NCBI GenBank assembly: GCA_030536145.1
Contig: JAUNQN010000006.1
Coordinates: 1-64,000, forward strand
Direction: 5' to 3'
Origin: Akkermansia sp.
GTDB lineage: Bacteria > Verrucomicrobiota > Verrucomicrobiia > Verrucomicrobiales > Akkermansiaceae
Length of the DNA: 64,000 nt
Shown here: one piece after another, positions 44,978 to 53,946 of the stretch
Layout of the letters: every line of letters begins with the position of its first letter
Position numbering within the stretch: the stretch's first letter is position 1
The notes under the pieces: generated by a model
Databases searched by the model: none
What the model was told of the DNA's origin: nothing
The model's input: the letters and a program-made list of their open reading frames with translations, nothing else
Position numbers and translations under genes: made by a program

Positions 44978-45187
44978 TCAGCTGTCCTCCCGGCAGGTGT
45001 CGCGTATCTCCTCCAGGGCGGCGATGAACTCGTCGAGGATTTCGGCGGGCACCATGATGCGGTCCCTGTTGGAGCTGACTTTTTCCGTGATGCGGAGCAC
45101 GCGGCCGCGGGCATTGCTCTTGAGGTCCAGGAAAAAGGTCTTGCGGTCTGCTATGATTTTCTGGGTGCAGATGATATCGTCGTCCAT
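44978..45187 (-). CDS. small PUR-domain nucleic-acid-binding protein
   Basis: A 69-residue protein with one PUR-alpha-like repeat: KTFFLDLKSNARGRVLRITEK, then RIMVPAEILDEFIAALEEI. Single-repeat PUR proteins of Bacteroidota and spirochaetes bind single-stranded DNA or RNA as dimers; the same is inferred here. It has its own promoter, a leader of about 35 bases and its own terminator, so it is a monocistronic gene. Confidence 0.8.
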   Translation of the reverse strand: MDDDIICTQKIIADRKTFFLDLKSNARGRVLRITEKVSSNRDRIMVPAEILDEFIAALEEIRDTCREDS

Positions 45188-45228
45188 AGTCGTGTATACG
45201 GTTGTTGTTGATAACCTGATTAGGCTAT

Positions 45229-45256
45229 ATTATACATACTTCCGGCGGGTGGTCAA
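45229..45256 (-). promoter_or_regulatory. promoter of the PUR-domain gene
   Basis: Minus strand TTGACC, 16 bp, TATAAT. Confidence 0.75.
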
Positions 45257-45296
45257 CAATCAAATGCAGGGAAGGCGCAGATTTTGCGGCTTTTTC

Positions 45297-46589
45297 CTAT
45301 TTGGAGGGCTTGCGCACGGGGGAGTTGAATTCCGGCATCTCTCGCAGGGGCGGTGCGGTATCCTTGCCGGCGGCGGGAGCCTTGGGCTTGGCGGGGGTGG
45401 GGTCTCCCTCCACTATCACCTTGGGTTTGGCGGCCTTCTGCGCGGCCTTCTCCTTGCGGGTAAGCTCGTCTATCTTGGCCTGCAGCTGCATATCCGGGCT
45501 GCCGGAGTACAGGATGCTGCAGTTTTCCCCCAGCAGCATGGCCGTGGGCAGGGAGCTGATGCGGTAGGCAGCGGCGGCGGTACCCTTTTCATCGTCCATG
45601 TAGGTGAACGGAATCCCCGTTTCCTCATGCAGGCGGGTGATGGCATCCGGCGTGCAGAAGTGGGTGACGGGCACCAGAACCACACCGGGGTTGGCCTCTG
45701 CCAGCTTGTCTATCTTGCGTACAATCTCCGTGCCGGTCTCTTCCTCCGGGGACCAGAAGAGGAGCAGATGGGGCTTGCCCTTCACGGGCAGCTTGGCCAC
45801 CTTGCCGTTCATGTCCTTGAGCGTCATCTGCGGGGGAATGCAGCCGGGCATCAGGTAGCGCAGGCGGTAGGCCTGCTCGGATGCCACCTCGGAGAGCCTG
45901 GCGGAGCCGAACATGGTGTCGTCCCGGGTGAGCAGCAGGGACTGCTTGAGGTAGTACACGCGCTTGGCGCGCACCTCCGCCTCCGACCCGCCGATGCTGG
46001 CGATGAGGGGATTGCAGAGCAGCAGGCTCATGCCCATGGCGGCGCAGCCGCGCGCATCCTTGTCCTGGTTGCGGTTGTAGATTTTCTCCAGTATCTCGTA
46101 CTCCTTGGGGGTGGAGCCCTCCGCCAGCTTGGCGCACACGGGGGCTATGCGCGGGTCTGCAAAATGCTTGCGGTGCAGGGCGTCCATCAGCTTCTCCGCA
46201 TAGTAGGAGACAGTCCTGCCCTTGCCCTTCTTGTCTGCCGCCACGCGCGCCAGCGCCTGCGGGTGTTCCACAAACCACACCACCGCCGGCACCGCCCAGG
46301 GCTCCTCGAACTCGTAGGTGGTCACCTCCTCCTGCTTGCCGTCCTTGCCCTCCCTGGTGGTGGTCTTTGCCTTGGATACGGCTTTCCAGAGCGCCTGGGC
46401 CACATCGGCGCCGTCCGGTGCGGTTATCTTGGCACGGGTCTCGGGCGTGGCGGCCATGCGGAGGGCTGCCTGGTACTCGCTGTTCTGCTGCTCCCAGGTG
46501 GCCAGGGCTTTGTTCATGGCCTCCTCTGTGGCTTGGGCGGGGATACAGGCCAGCAGGGCGGCGGCGCAAAGGATGGCGGATTTCTTCAT
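45297..46589 (-). CDS. secreted thioredoxin-fold protein without CxxC
   Basis: A 430-residue protein with a signal peptide (MKKSAILCAAALLACIPAQA). Residues about 30-260 are helical and unassigned. Residues about 260-385 look like a TlpA/AhpC-type thioredoxin fold (PQMTLKDMNGKVAKL, HLLLFWSPEEETGTEIVRKI, ISSLPTAMLLGENCSIL with the cis-Pro), but the redox CxxC is replaced by PEEE. The Pro/Lys-rich tail may be disordered. The start at 46589 is fixed by the promoter whose -10 box ends 7 bases upstream. Confidence 0.75.
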   Translation of the reverse strand: MKKSAILCAAALLACIPAQATEEAMNKALATWEQQNSEYQAALRMAATPETRAKITAPDGADVAQALWKAVSKAKTTTREGKDGKQEEVTTYEFEEPWAVPAVVWFVEHPQALARVAADKKGKGRTVSYYAEKLMDALHRKHFADPRIAPVCAKLAEGSTPKEYEILEKIYNRNQDKDARGCAAMGMSLLLCNPLIASIGGSEAEVRAKRVYYLKQSLLLTRDDTMFGSARLSEVASEQAYRLRYLMPGCIPPQMTLKDMNGKVAKLPVKGKPHLLLFWSPEEETGTEIVRKIDKLAEANPGVVLVPVTHFCTPDAITRLHEETGIPFTYMDDEKGTAAAAYRISSLPTAMLLGENCSILYSGSPDMQLQAKIDELTRKEKAAQKAAKPKVIVEGDPTPAKPKAPAAGKDTAPPLREMPEFNSPVRKPSK

Positions 46590-46596
46590 GCCCTCC

Positions 46597-46625
46597 ATTC
46601 TACCATCTTGCCCGCGCCCCTGCAA
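46597..46625 (-). promoter_or_regulatory. promoter of the thioredoxin-fold gene
   Basis: Minus strand TTGCAG, 17 bp, TAGAAT; seven bases to the ATG at 46589. Confidence 0.7.
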
Positions 46626-46660
46626 GCACGCTTTTTGTACGTATGCTGACGCTTTGGTGC

Positions 46661-46689
46661 TTGACCTCTGCCGTCCCGCGTGTTAGGTT
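46661..46689 (+). promoter_or_regulatory. promoter of the cytosolic Sel1 gene
   Basis: TTGACC, 17 bp, TAGGTT; twenty bases to the ATG at 46710. Confidence 0.65.
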
Positions 46690-46709
46690 AGGAACAACAT
46701 AACCCCTGT

Positions 46710-47642
46710 ATGGATAATATGGAAGACAATGAACAGATGACCCCGGAGCAGCGCCGCCGGGTGGTGGAGGCCGCCGTGGCGGGTGATGCAGAATCCCAAT
46801 ACATGCTGGGCCACCTGCTGATGGCGGAGGCGGAGACGGAGGAATCCGAATCCTATACCGAGGGCCTGGAATGGCTCAACAAGGCTGCCGCGCAGGATTA
46901 TGCCGATGCCGTGAACGACCTGGGCGCCCTGGAGGAAGACCCCGCCAAGGCTGCGGAGTATTTCTCCCGTGCCGCCGATATGGGCATGCCGGATGCCGCC
47001 TGCAACCTGGGCCTGTGCTATGAGAGCGGCCACGGTGTGGAGCCGGATATGGAGAAGGCCGTGGCCCTGTACAGGCAGGCCGTGGAGCAGGGCTGCCCCG
47101 CCGCCATGTACCAGCTGGCCGTGTGCTACGAGTTCGGCTCCGGCGTGGAGCAGGATACGGAGAAGGCATTCAACCTGTATGCGGATGCCGCCGAGCTGGG
47201 CCACGCCGCCGCCCAGAACTGCATCGGTGATATTTACCGCGAGGGCGAGCTGGTGGAGGAGGACCCCATGCAGGCCGCCGCCTGGTATGCCAAGGCCGCC
47301 GAGCAGGACGACCCGGAAGGCATGGTAAACCTGGGCATGTGCCTGGATTCAGCCTACGGCGTGGACGAGGACAAGCAGACCGCCATGGAGCTTTTTGCCG
47401 CCGCTGCGGAGCATGACATGCCGGAGGCTATCTACAACCTGGGCTGCTACTACCGCGACGGTATCGTGGTGGAGAAGGACGCCGAGGTGGCTGCCTCCCA
47501 CTTCTATGCCGCTGCGGAGCTGGGCTACGGCCCCGCCGCCCTGGCCTTGGCAGAGGCCTACGAGAAGGGCGAGGGCGTGGAGAAGGACGAATCCATTGCC
47601 CAAGAACTCCGCGAGATGGCTGCGGAATCCGGCGAGGAATAA
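46710..47642 (+). CDS. cytosolic Sel1-repeat protein
   Basis: A 310-residue acidic protein with seven Sel1-like repeats and no signal peptide (typical unit: KAVALYRQAVEQGCPAAMYQLAVCYEFGSGVEQD). It probably acts as a binding scaffold inside the cell. Compared with the secreted Sel1 protein at 2878-3792 it is GC-rich and Asp/Glu-rich, matching the core genome. A bidirectional terminator follows. Confidence 0.85.
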   Translation: MDNMEDNEQMTPEQRRRVVEAAVAGDAESQYMLGHLLMAEAETEESESYTEGLEWLNKAAAQDYADAVNDLGALEEDPAKAAEYFSRAADMGMPDAACNLGLCYESGHGVEPDMEKAVALYRQAVEQGCPAAMYQLAVCYEFGSGVEQDTEKAFNLYADAAELGHAAAQNCIGDIYREGELVEEDPMQAAAWYAKAAEQDDPEGMVNLGMCLDSAYGVDEDKQTAMELFAAAAEHDMPEAIYNLGCYYRDGIVVEKDAEVAASHFYAAAELGYGPAALALAEAYEKGEGVEKDESIAQELREMAAESGEE

Positions 47643-47673
47643 GTGCCCCCGCAGGTTTCAATTCCACAAAAAG

Positions 47674-47707
47674 GCTGCATTCCCAAGCGGGAATGCAGCC
47701 TTTTTTA
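47674..47707 (+). terminator. intrinsic terminator after the Sel1 gene
   Basis: Twelve-bp perfect stem GGCTGCATTCCC/GGGAATGCAGCC with AAGC loop and TTTTTT. An A-run on the other side lets it also end ilvE transcripts on the minus strand. Confidence 0.93.
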
Positions 47708-47725
47708 CAGGATGGTGCAGGGGGC

Positions 47726-48748
47726 TTACTTCACCTCGCGCACCCAGCCTTCCGGGCCCTCGATGAGACCGTACTGGATGCCGGTGAGGGTGTCGTAGAG
47801 CTTCTGGCAGACGGGACCCATCTTCTCCATGCCGGCGGGCAGCATGATATCCGTGCCGTGGTCATGGATGCGCCCCACGGGGGAGAGCACGGCGGCGGTG
47901 CCGCACAGGCCGCACTCCGCCACGTCGCTGCGCACCTCGTCCAGGGTAATCCGGCGCTCCTCCACCTGCATGCCCAGGTATTTCTCTGCCACCACCATGA
48001 GCGTGCGGCGGGTGACGGAGGGCAGGATGCTGGTGGACTTGGGCGTGACGAGCTTGCCGTCCTTTGTGATGAAGATGAAGTTGGCGCCGCCCGTCTCCTC
48101 GATGTAGGTGTGGGTGGCGGGGTCCCGGTACAGGTTCTCGGAGAAGCCCTGCTTGTGGGCGTCCTCGATGGCGTACAGGCTCATGGCGTAGTTCAGTCCG
48201 GCCTTGATGTGGCCCGTGCCGTTGGGGGCGGCGCGGTCAAAGTCGCTCACGCGGATGGAGATGGGCTTGGCACCGCCCTTGAAGTACGGCCCCACGGGCG
48301 TGCAGAAGATGCGGAACTGGAACTCGTCCGCCGGCTTTACGCCAATCACCGCATTGGTGCCGAAGAGGAAGGGGCGCAGGTACAGGGAGGCCCCGCTGCC
48401 GTACGGCGGCACATAGTCCGCATTGGCGGCCACGGTCTGCATCACCGCATCGATGAAACGCTCCTCCGGGAAGGGCGGCATCACCAGGCGGCGGGCGGAA
48501 TCCGCCATGCGTGTGGCGTTCAGGTCCGGGCGGAAGGTGACGATGCGGCCATCCACCGTGCGGTAGGCTTTCAGGCCCTCGAACACGGTTTGGGCGTACT
48601 GCAGCACGCCGGCGGACTCGTTCAGGCACACCGTGGCATCCCCCGTCAGCCCGCCTTCATCCCATTGGCCGTCCTTGTAGTTGGAAACGTAGCGCTTGTC
48701 GGTCTGGATATACCCAAACCCCAGATTGGACCAGTCTATATCTTTCAT
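47726..48748 (-). CDS. ilvE: branched-chain amino acid aminotransferase
   Basis: A 340-residue class IV PLP aminotransferase of the BCAT group, last step of Leu/Ile/Val synthesis. Motifs: LQYAQTVFEGLKAYR, LYLRPFLFG, GTGHIKAGLNYAMSL with the PLP Lys, IEETGGANFIFI and LCGTAAVLSPV. The start at 48748 (MKDIDWSNLGFGY) was preferred over one 19 codons upstream because family similarity begins here. Confidence 0.93.
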   Translation of the reverse strand: MKDIDWSNLGFGYIQTDKRYVSNYKDGQWDEGGLTGDATVCLNESAGVLQYAQTVFEGLKAYRTVDGRIVTFRPDLNATRMADSARRLVMPPFPEERFIDAVMQTVAANADYVPPYGSGASLYLRPFLFGTNAVIGVKPADEFQFRIFCTPVGPYFKGGAKPISIRVSDFDRAAPNGTGHIKAGLNYAMSLYAIEDAHKQGFSENLYRDPATHTYIEETGGANFIFITKDGKLVTPKSTSILPSVTRRTLMVVAEKYLGMQVEERRITLDEVRSDVAECGLCGTAAVLSPVGRIHDHGTDIMLPAGMEKMGPVCQKLYDTLTGIQYGLIEGPEGWVREVK

Positions 48749-48882
48749 AATATCGGAAAATCGGCAAGGTGCTTGCAACACCCCATGCGCTCCGCATACT
48801 ACCACACGCGGCGCAGGAAGTCAATCAGCAATCTTGTGCGGAAATCATGAGAAACATCGCCCCTCCTGTGAATATGCCCGGC

Positions 48883-50139
48883 TTAGAATCCGTGGCCGTC
48901 GCCGTAGCCGTAGTGCTCTGCCACGTAGTCCACGTCCTTGTCACCGCGCCCGGAGCAGTTGGCCAGGATGGCGCCCGTACCCATTTCCCGTGCGCGGCGC
49001 ATGGCGTATGCCACGGCGTGGGAGCTTTCCAGGGCGGGGATGATACCCTCGTACCGGGAGAGCTTGAAGAAGGCGTCCACGGCCTCCTCGTCCGTCACGG
49101 TATCATACTGCACGCGGCCAATCTCACGCAGGTAGGCGTGCTCCGGGCCCACGCTGGGGTAGTCCAGGCCGCTGGCCACGGAATAGGCGGGGGCGGGTTC
49201 TCCGTGGGCATCCTTCAGCATAATACTGTTGAAACCGTGCAGCACACCCTCCGTACCGTAGGTCATGGAGGCAGCGTGGTCTCCCAGTGCGGAGCCGCGG
49301 CCCAGAGGCTCCACGCCCACTATCTCCACCGGGTCGTTCAGGAAGGCGGGGAACATGCCCATGGCATTGGAGCCGCCGCCCACGCAGGCGCACACCACAT
49401 CCGGCATGATGCCGGTCATCTCCATGAACTGGTCACGCGCCTCATCCCCCACCACGCGCTGGAAATCACGCACCATCATGGGGAAGGGGTGGGGACCCAC
49501 CACGGAACCGATGCAGTAGATGGCGGTCTTGTAGTCCCGCATGTAGGCCTGGAAGGCGGAGTCCACGGCCTCCTTGAGCGTTTTCTGGCCGTGGGTGGCG
49601 GGCACCACGGTGGCGCCCAGCATCTTCATGCGGGTCACGTTCGGCGCCTGCTTGGCGATATCCACCTCACCCATGTGAATCTCACACTCCAGGCCGAAAT
49701 AGGCTGCGGCGGTGGCCAGGGCTACGCCGTGCTGGCCGGCCCCGGTCTCGGCAATAATCTTCTTCTTGCCCAGGTACTTGGCCAGCAGGCCCTCACCCAT
49801 GCAGTGGTTGAGCTTGTGGGCTCCGGTGTGGTTCAGGTCCTCTCTCTTCAGGTAGATCTGGGCGCCGCCGTTCAGGCGGGAAAGGCGCTCACAGTGGTAC
49901 ACGGGGGTGGGGCGGCCCTGGAACTCCCGGCGTATGCGGCGCAGCTCACTGATGAACTGGGCGGAATGGCAGATGCTGTGGTAGGCCTCCGTAATTTCCC
50001 GGAAGGCGGGTTCCAGCTCCGGCGGCAGGTAGGCGCCGCCAAAGCGGCCGAAATAGCCGTTCTTGTCCGGGTGGTTGCGGAAATAGGAGCGGAAATCCGG
50101 CATGGGGGCGCCGGGCGTGCAGTTGTTCTCTGTGCTCAT
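48883..50139 (-). CDS. trpB: tryptophan synthase beta chain
   Basis: A 418-residue PLP enzyme condensing indole and serine. Motifs: [30 protein letters not shown] with the PLP Lys, [31 protein letters not shown] and CSGRGDKD. Normal TrpB1 length. It lies 30 bases after the L,D-transpeptidase gene and apart from the other trp genes; trpA is not adjacent and not in the window. Confidence 0.94.
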   Translation of the reverse strand: MSTENNCTPGAPMPDFRSYFRNHPDKNGYFGRFGGAYLPPELEPAFREITEAYHSICHSAQFISELRRIRREFQGRPTPVYHCERLSRLNGGAQIYLKREDLNHTGAHKLNHCMGEGLLAKYLGKKKIIAETGAGQHGVALATAAAYFGLECEIHMGEVDIAKQAPNVTRMKMLGATVVPATHGQKTLKEAVDSAFQAYMRDYKTAIYCIGSVVGPHPFPMMVRDFQRVVGDEARDQFMEMTGIMPDVVCACVGGGSNAMGMFPAFLNDPVEIVGVEPLGRGSALGDHAASMTYGTEGVLHGFNSIMLKDAHGEPAPAYSVASGLDYPSVGPEHAYLREIGRVQYDTVTDEEAVDAFFKLSRYEGIIPALESSHAVAYAMRRAREMGTGAILANCSGRGDKDVDYVAEHYGYGDGHGF

Positions 50140-50169
50140 TGTTGTAATCAGATTAGGTAAAAGGGGGCC

Positions 50170-50913
50170 TTACGGCAGGCGCCACTGGGGGCGCAGGCGG
50201 GTGTATTCCTCCTTGGGCAGCAGGATGTACACCGGGTGGCGGCTCACCTGCAGGCGTGCCACCAGGGTGCGCAGGTTCTGCTCCAGCAGGGTGGTGCAGC
50301 CGGCGGTGGCGGCAGCGCCTTCATTGCGCCAGATGTGGAAGAAGATGGAGGAGCCGCCGTTCACCACGGGGCGGCCGGGGGTGCCGGCGGTGTTGTGGCA
50401 GATGAGCAGTTTGATACTGTGCGGGTAGTCCGTCTGCTTCATCTGCTCCCGCAGCTCCCAGGCGGTGGCGGCGGGGTGGTCCAGGCGCACCCAGCGGTTG
50501 TAGTACTGCGGGGTCTTGGGGTCTGAAACCCACAGGTCGTTCGGCCCCACCTTCACCTCCGGCAGGGCGCGGTCATGCTTCACGGGGGTCTTGGTGGTGG
50601 TCCACAGGCCGCCGATGGCAAAGATGCCGGCGGGGGAGCGCCCGTCGCCCTCCTTCTTGAGCGTGGCCCCGCGGGGATTGGCATGCAGGCCCAGTCCCCA
50701 CACGGTGCCGTTCCTGCCCAGGCGGGCGGGGAAAGGCCCCAGCACGCGCACCCACTGGCCCTTGGCGTTCTTCTCCACCAGGGAAACCTGGGCTTGCGAG
50801 GAGTTCCAGCCCTCCGTGATACCCACCACGGCCTGGGTGCATTCCGCGGGCATCTGTGCCTGGGCCAGGCAGGGCAGGAGAAGGAGGCATACAAGGGAAA
50901 GGAGCCGTTTCAT
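50170..50913 (-). CDS. L,D-transpeptidase (YkuD family), secreted
   Basis: A 247-residue protein with a signal peptide (MKRLLSLVCLLLLPCLAQA). The YkuD-type catalytic stretch is visible: HDRALPEV, the His in SSIFFHIWR and the nucleophile Cys in AGCTTL. Such enzymes cross-link or anchor peptidoglycan stems, or cleave them. The start at 50913 is set by the promoter ten bases upstream, which itself lies inside the 3' end of tatC. Confidence 0.87.
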   Translation of the reverse strand: MKRLLSLVCLLLLPCLAQAQMPAECTQAVVGITEGWNSSQAQVSLVEKNAKGQWVRVLGPFPARLGRNGTVWGLGLHANPRGATLKKEGDGRSPAGIFAIGGLWTTTKTPVKHDRALPEVKVGPNDLWVSDPKTPQYYNRWVRLDHPAATAWELREQMKQTDYPHSIKLLICHNTAGTPGRPVVNGGSSIFFHIWRNEGAAATAGCTTLLEQNLRTLVARLQVSRHPVYILLPKEEYTRLRPQWRLP

Positions 50914-50921
50914 AACGGCGG

Positions 50922-52019
50922 CTATTCTACCACCCTGTCCCCGCTTTGGCAAGGCTGCTGACGCTGATGCTCCGCGCGGCGGGCGAAGAGGATGCAGATT
51001 TCATACAGCAGGTACATGGGCAGGGCCATGATGAGCATGGTGCCGGGGTCCGGGGCGGGGGCCAGCACCAGGGCCACAGAAAGGCAGCCCACCAGCGCGT
51101 ATGCGCGCGTGCGTTTCATAAATCCGTATGTGAGCAGCCCCAGCTTGATAAGGGGTATCACGATGACGGGCAGTTCAAAGATGACGCCGAACACCAGGAT
51201 GAGCTTGGCTGTGAAGGTCAGGTAGTAGCCTATGCGCCAATCGTTGGAGATGCCCATCTCCTGAGAGTAGTTGAAGAAGAACGACAGCACGCGCGGCAGC
51301 ACCAGGAAATACGCAAAGGCGCAGCCCGCCAGGAACAGCAGGAATCCCCAGCACAGGCTCTTGTACACCAGCCGCCGCTCATGCTCCAGCAGCCCCGGCA
51401 CCACAAAGCGCAGCAGGAAATACATCATCACCGGGAAGGAGACGATGAGACCGCAGAAGAAGGACAGGCTCAGGGAGAGCATGAAGGCCTCCCCCGGCTG
51501 GAATGCCCCCATGAGGTCGCTGCTGCCGGGAGCCGGCTCCACCGGGGCGGTGGCGGCCCCGCTGCGGTACAGCTCCTGCACCACGGGTGCGGCATGGCGC
51601 GCTGCCAGGTAGCGCTCCGCCGCCTGCTCCGGCAGGGCACGCGCGGCGGCAAGCAGGGGCACGGCATCCGCCAGTTCACGCTGCCGCAGGGTGAGCGCCG
51701 CATCCAGCGCGGCGCGGTCTGCCGCTGCCAGCATGGGGCGCGCCTGGGCGGCGCGGCGCGCGGTGCGCCAGTCCGCCGCATCCACGCCATCCGGCAGCAG
51801 GGTGGATTCATAGCCCAGCCGCAGGTCTTGCACGGGGCGGGTGAGCACCGCCATGACCTGCGGGGTAAAGCTGAAACACAGCACCATGGCCACCAGCAGG
51901 CAGGCCAGCATGGCCAGCAGCGTGCGGCGGAACTCCTCCAGGTGGTCCAGCAGGGTCATCTCCGCCCCGTCGTGCGCGGTGGGCGGGCGCAGTTTCAGCA
52001 GCTGGCGGAGCAGGAACAT
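50922..52019 (-). CDS. tatC: twin-arginine translocase subunit TatC with a large periplasmic insert
   Basis: A 365-residue six-helix protein that recognises twin-arginine signals. Conserved MTLLDHLEEFRR precedes TM1 (34-53); the later part has GAFQPGEAFMLSLSLSFF, MYFLLRFVVPGLLEHERR and ELPVIVIPLIKLGLL. TatC is usually about 250 residues; here the first periplasmic loop carries an extra Ala/Arg/Leu-rich, probably helical stretch at about 70-158. It directly follows the oligopeptide ATPase gene (5 bases). No tatA/B is seen here. Confidence 0.88.
   Translation of the reverse strand: MFLLRQLLKLRPPTAHDGAEMTLLDHLEEFRRTLLAMLACLLVAMVLCFSFTPQVMAVLTRPVQDLRLGYESTLLPDGVDAADWRTARRAAQARPMLAAADRAALDAALTLRQRELADAVPLLAAARALPEQAAERYLAARHAAPVVQELYRSGAATAPVEPAPGSSDLMGAFQPGEAFMLSLSLSFFCGLIVSFPVMMYFLLRFVVPGLLEHERRLVYKSLCWGFLLFLAGCAFAYFLVLPRVLSFFFNYSQEMGISNDWRIGYYLTFTAKLILVFGVIFELPVIVIPLIKLGLLTYGFMKRTRAYALVGCLSVALVLAPAPDPGTMLIMALPMYLLYEICILFARRAEHQRQQPCQSGDRVVE
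50924..50952 (-). promoter_or_regulatory. promoter of the L,D-transpeptidase (and trpB)
   Basis: Minus strand TTGCCA, 17 bp, TAGAAT, ten bases before the ATG at 50913, within the last codons of tatC. Confidence 0.7.
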
Positions 52020-52024
52020 GCGGA

Positions 52025-53056
52025 TTAGTAGATGTCTATACCCAGCTTGGAGAGGTCCTCCAGCGCCAGCGCACAGGGGTCCGGCGCCACCCAGTGGCCG
52101 GGTTCAATCTCCCGCGGGGTGAAATCCATGCCCAGGGTGGCCTCGTAATACGGGTGGTTCACGCGGCGGCCGAAGGCGCTGCCGGAGGGCGGGTCTATGG
52201 GGGATGGCACGTCCCCGGGCAGGGCGGCGTGGCGGCGGCGGCAGGTGGGGTCTGCCACGGGAATGGCGGAGATGAGGGCGCGGGTGTAAGCGTGGCGGGG
52301 CGCGGTGTAGATGGTGTCTGCATCCGCCATTTCCACTATCTTGCCCAGGTACATCACCGCCACGCGGTCAGAGATGTGGCGCACCACGGAAAGGTCATGG
52401 GAGATGAAGAGGTAGGAGAGCTTGAGGTGCTTCTGCAAATCCAGCAGCAGGTTGAGCACCTGGGACTGCACGGAGACATCCAGCGCGCTTACCGGCTCAT
52501 CCAGTATCAGCAGCTGCGGCCCCAGCACCAGCGCGCGGGCAATGCCGATGCGCTGCCGCTGCCCGCCGGAGAACTCGTGCGGGAACTTGTCTGCCGCGGT
52601 GGAGGGCAGCCCCACCAGGTCCAGCAGGGACTCCACGCGCGCGGCGCGGCTCCTGCGGTTCCCCACTCCCGCCACTATCATGGGCTCCGCTATCAGGTGG
52701 CGCACATCCATGCGCGGGTTCAGGGAATCCGCCGGGTCCTGGAACACCATCTGCACCTGGCGGCGCAGCTTGCGCAGCCGCCACTGGGCCATGTACGTGA
52801 TGTCCTTCCCCAGCAGGCGCAGCTGCCCGCCCGTGGGCTTGTACAGGCGCATGATACAGCGGCCTATGGTGCTCTTGCCGCAGCCGCTCTCGCCCACCAG
52901 GCCCAGGGTCTCGCCGGGGGCAATGGAGAACGACACGCCATCCACGGCTTTCAGCACGCTGGTGCCCTTGGAGAAGAAGCCGCCCTTCCCCACGGGGAAA
53001 TGCATGCGGAGCTTGTTCACCTCCAGGATATTCTGCTGTTTCTCTGCTGTAGCCAT
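52025..53056 (-). CDS. oligopeptide/dipeptide ABC transporter ATP-binding protein (OppF/DppF type)
   Basis: A 343-residue ABC ATPase. Walker A GLVGESGCGKSTIGRC, signature FSGGQRQRIGIARAL, Walker B LLILDEPVSALD, H-loop ISHDLSVVRHISDRVAVMYLGKIVE, and the C-terminal oligo_HPY segment with the Cys-containing TCRRRHAALPGD region. It would energise peptide uptake, but no permease or binding protein is adjacent. The start at 53056 is set by the promoter. Confidence 0.92.
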   Translation of the reverse strand: MATAEKQQNILEVNKLRMHFPVGKGGFFSKGTSVLKAVDGVSFSIAPGETLGLVGESGCGKSTIGRCIMRLYKPTGGQLRLLGKDITYMAQWRLRKLRRQVQMVFQDPADSLNPRMDVRHLIAEPMIVAGVGNRRSRAARVESLLDLVGLPSTAADKFPHEFSGGQRQRIGIARALVLGPQLLILDEPVSALDVSVQSQVLNLLLDLQKHLKLSYLFISHDLSVVRHISDRVAVMYLGKIVEMADADTIYTAPRHAYTRALISAIPVADPTCRRRHAALPGDVPSPIDPPSGSAFGRRVNHPYYEATLGMDFTPREIEPGHWVAPDPCALALEDLSKLGIDIY

Positions 53057-53066
53057 GCGCTGCGGT

Positions 53067-53095
53067 ATTGTACACGTTTTGCCCGGCGGTTGCAA
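53067..53095 (-). promoter_or_regulatory. promoter of the ABC ATPase-tatC operon
   Basis: Minus strand TTGCAA, 17 bp, TACAAT; ten bases to the ATG at 53056. Confidence 0.75.
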
Positions 53096-53103
53096 GCCTG
53101 CGC

Positions 53104-53907
53104 TTACAGGATAAGCGCCATGAGCAGCATGCCGGAGATGACGCCGTAGATGGAAAGGTGGTGGTGGCCCCAGCGCTCCGCCATGGGCAGAAGCTCATCG
53201 AACGCTATGTAGACCATGATGCCCGCCACAATGCAGAACAGCGTGGCCAGCAGCACCGGGGTAAGGAAGGGCAGCAGCACCAGCATGGCCACCAGGGCGC
53301 CCACGGGCTCCGCCACGCCGGAGAGCGTGGCACCCAGGAAGGCGCGCTTGCGGCTGCCCGTGCCGTACAGCAGCGGCAGGGCCACGGCCACGCCCTCCGG
53401 GATGTTGTGGATACCCACGGCCAGGGCCACGGAGAGCGCGGTGCCGGGGGTGTCGAACGCGGAGGCCATGGTGGCTATGCCTTCCGGGAAGTTGTGGATG
53501 GCAATGGCGATGGCGAAGAGGAAGGCGGAGCGGCGCACGCCGGAGCTGGAGAATTCACCCGTGGGGGTGGCCTGGTCCAGGTCGCCAGCGGAGTGGGCCT
53601 CGTGCGGGTTCTCGTCCTCCGGAATCAGGCGGTCGATGATGCCGGCCAGAAGCATGCCGCCGAAGAAGGCTGCGATGGAAATCCACTTGCCGCCGGTGGA
53701 ACCCTGCAGGAAGTGGGAGGCCTGCGGCATGAGCTCCATGAAGGAGATATACACCATCACCCCGGCGCTGGCTCCCAGGGCATAGGTCAGCACCTTGGTA
53801 TCCGTGCGCTTCAGGAACAGGGCCACCGCCGCGCCGATGCCGGTGCTCAAGCCCGCAAAGAGGGAGAGGAGGAGGCCGAGTATCAGGTCCTGTTGGGATG
53901 GTTCCAT
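53104..53907 (-). CDS. ZIP-family metal transporter (ZupT-like)
   Basis: A 267-residue membrane protein with eight predicted helices. The ZIP metal-site motifs HNFPEGIATM (TM4) and HNIPEGVAVALPL (TM5) are present. A His/Glu/Asp-rich cytosolic loop (EDENPHEAHSAGDLD) lies between TM3 and TM4. It imports Zn or other divalent metals, the opposite direction to the CDF protein at 28659-30071. Confidence 0.93.
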   Translation of the reverse strand: MEPSQQDLILGLLLSLFAGLSTGIGAAVALFLKRTDTKVLTYALGASAGVMVYISFMELMPQASHFLQGSTGGKWISIAAFFGGMLLAGIIDRLIPEDENPHEAHSAGDLDQATPTGEFSSSGVRRSAFLFAIAIAIHNFPEGIATMASAFDTPGTALSVALAVGIHNIPEGVAVALPLLYGTGSRKRAFLGATLSGVAEPVGALVAMLVLLPFLTPVLLATLFCIVAGIMVYIAFDELLPMAERWGHHHLSIYGVISGMLLMALIL

Positions 53908-53916
53908 GCGTCACCC

Positions 53917-53945
53917 AGTTTAGGGCGGTGCGCGGTGAAAGTCAA
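53917..53945 (-). promoter_or_regulatory. promoter of the ZIP gene
   Basis: Minus strand TTGACT, 17 bp, TAAACT; nine bases to the ATG at 53907, immediately after the regulator stop. Confidence 0.7.
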
Positions 53946-53946
53946 C

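Noticed and set aside
41761-45027. 1088-codon open frame antisense to GH57 and the glycosyltransferase
   Set aside because: Shadow of the minus-strand genes, His/Gly/Val-rich without any motif.
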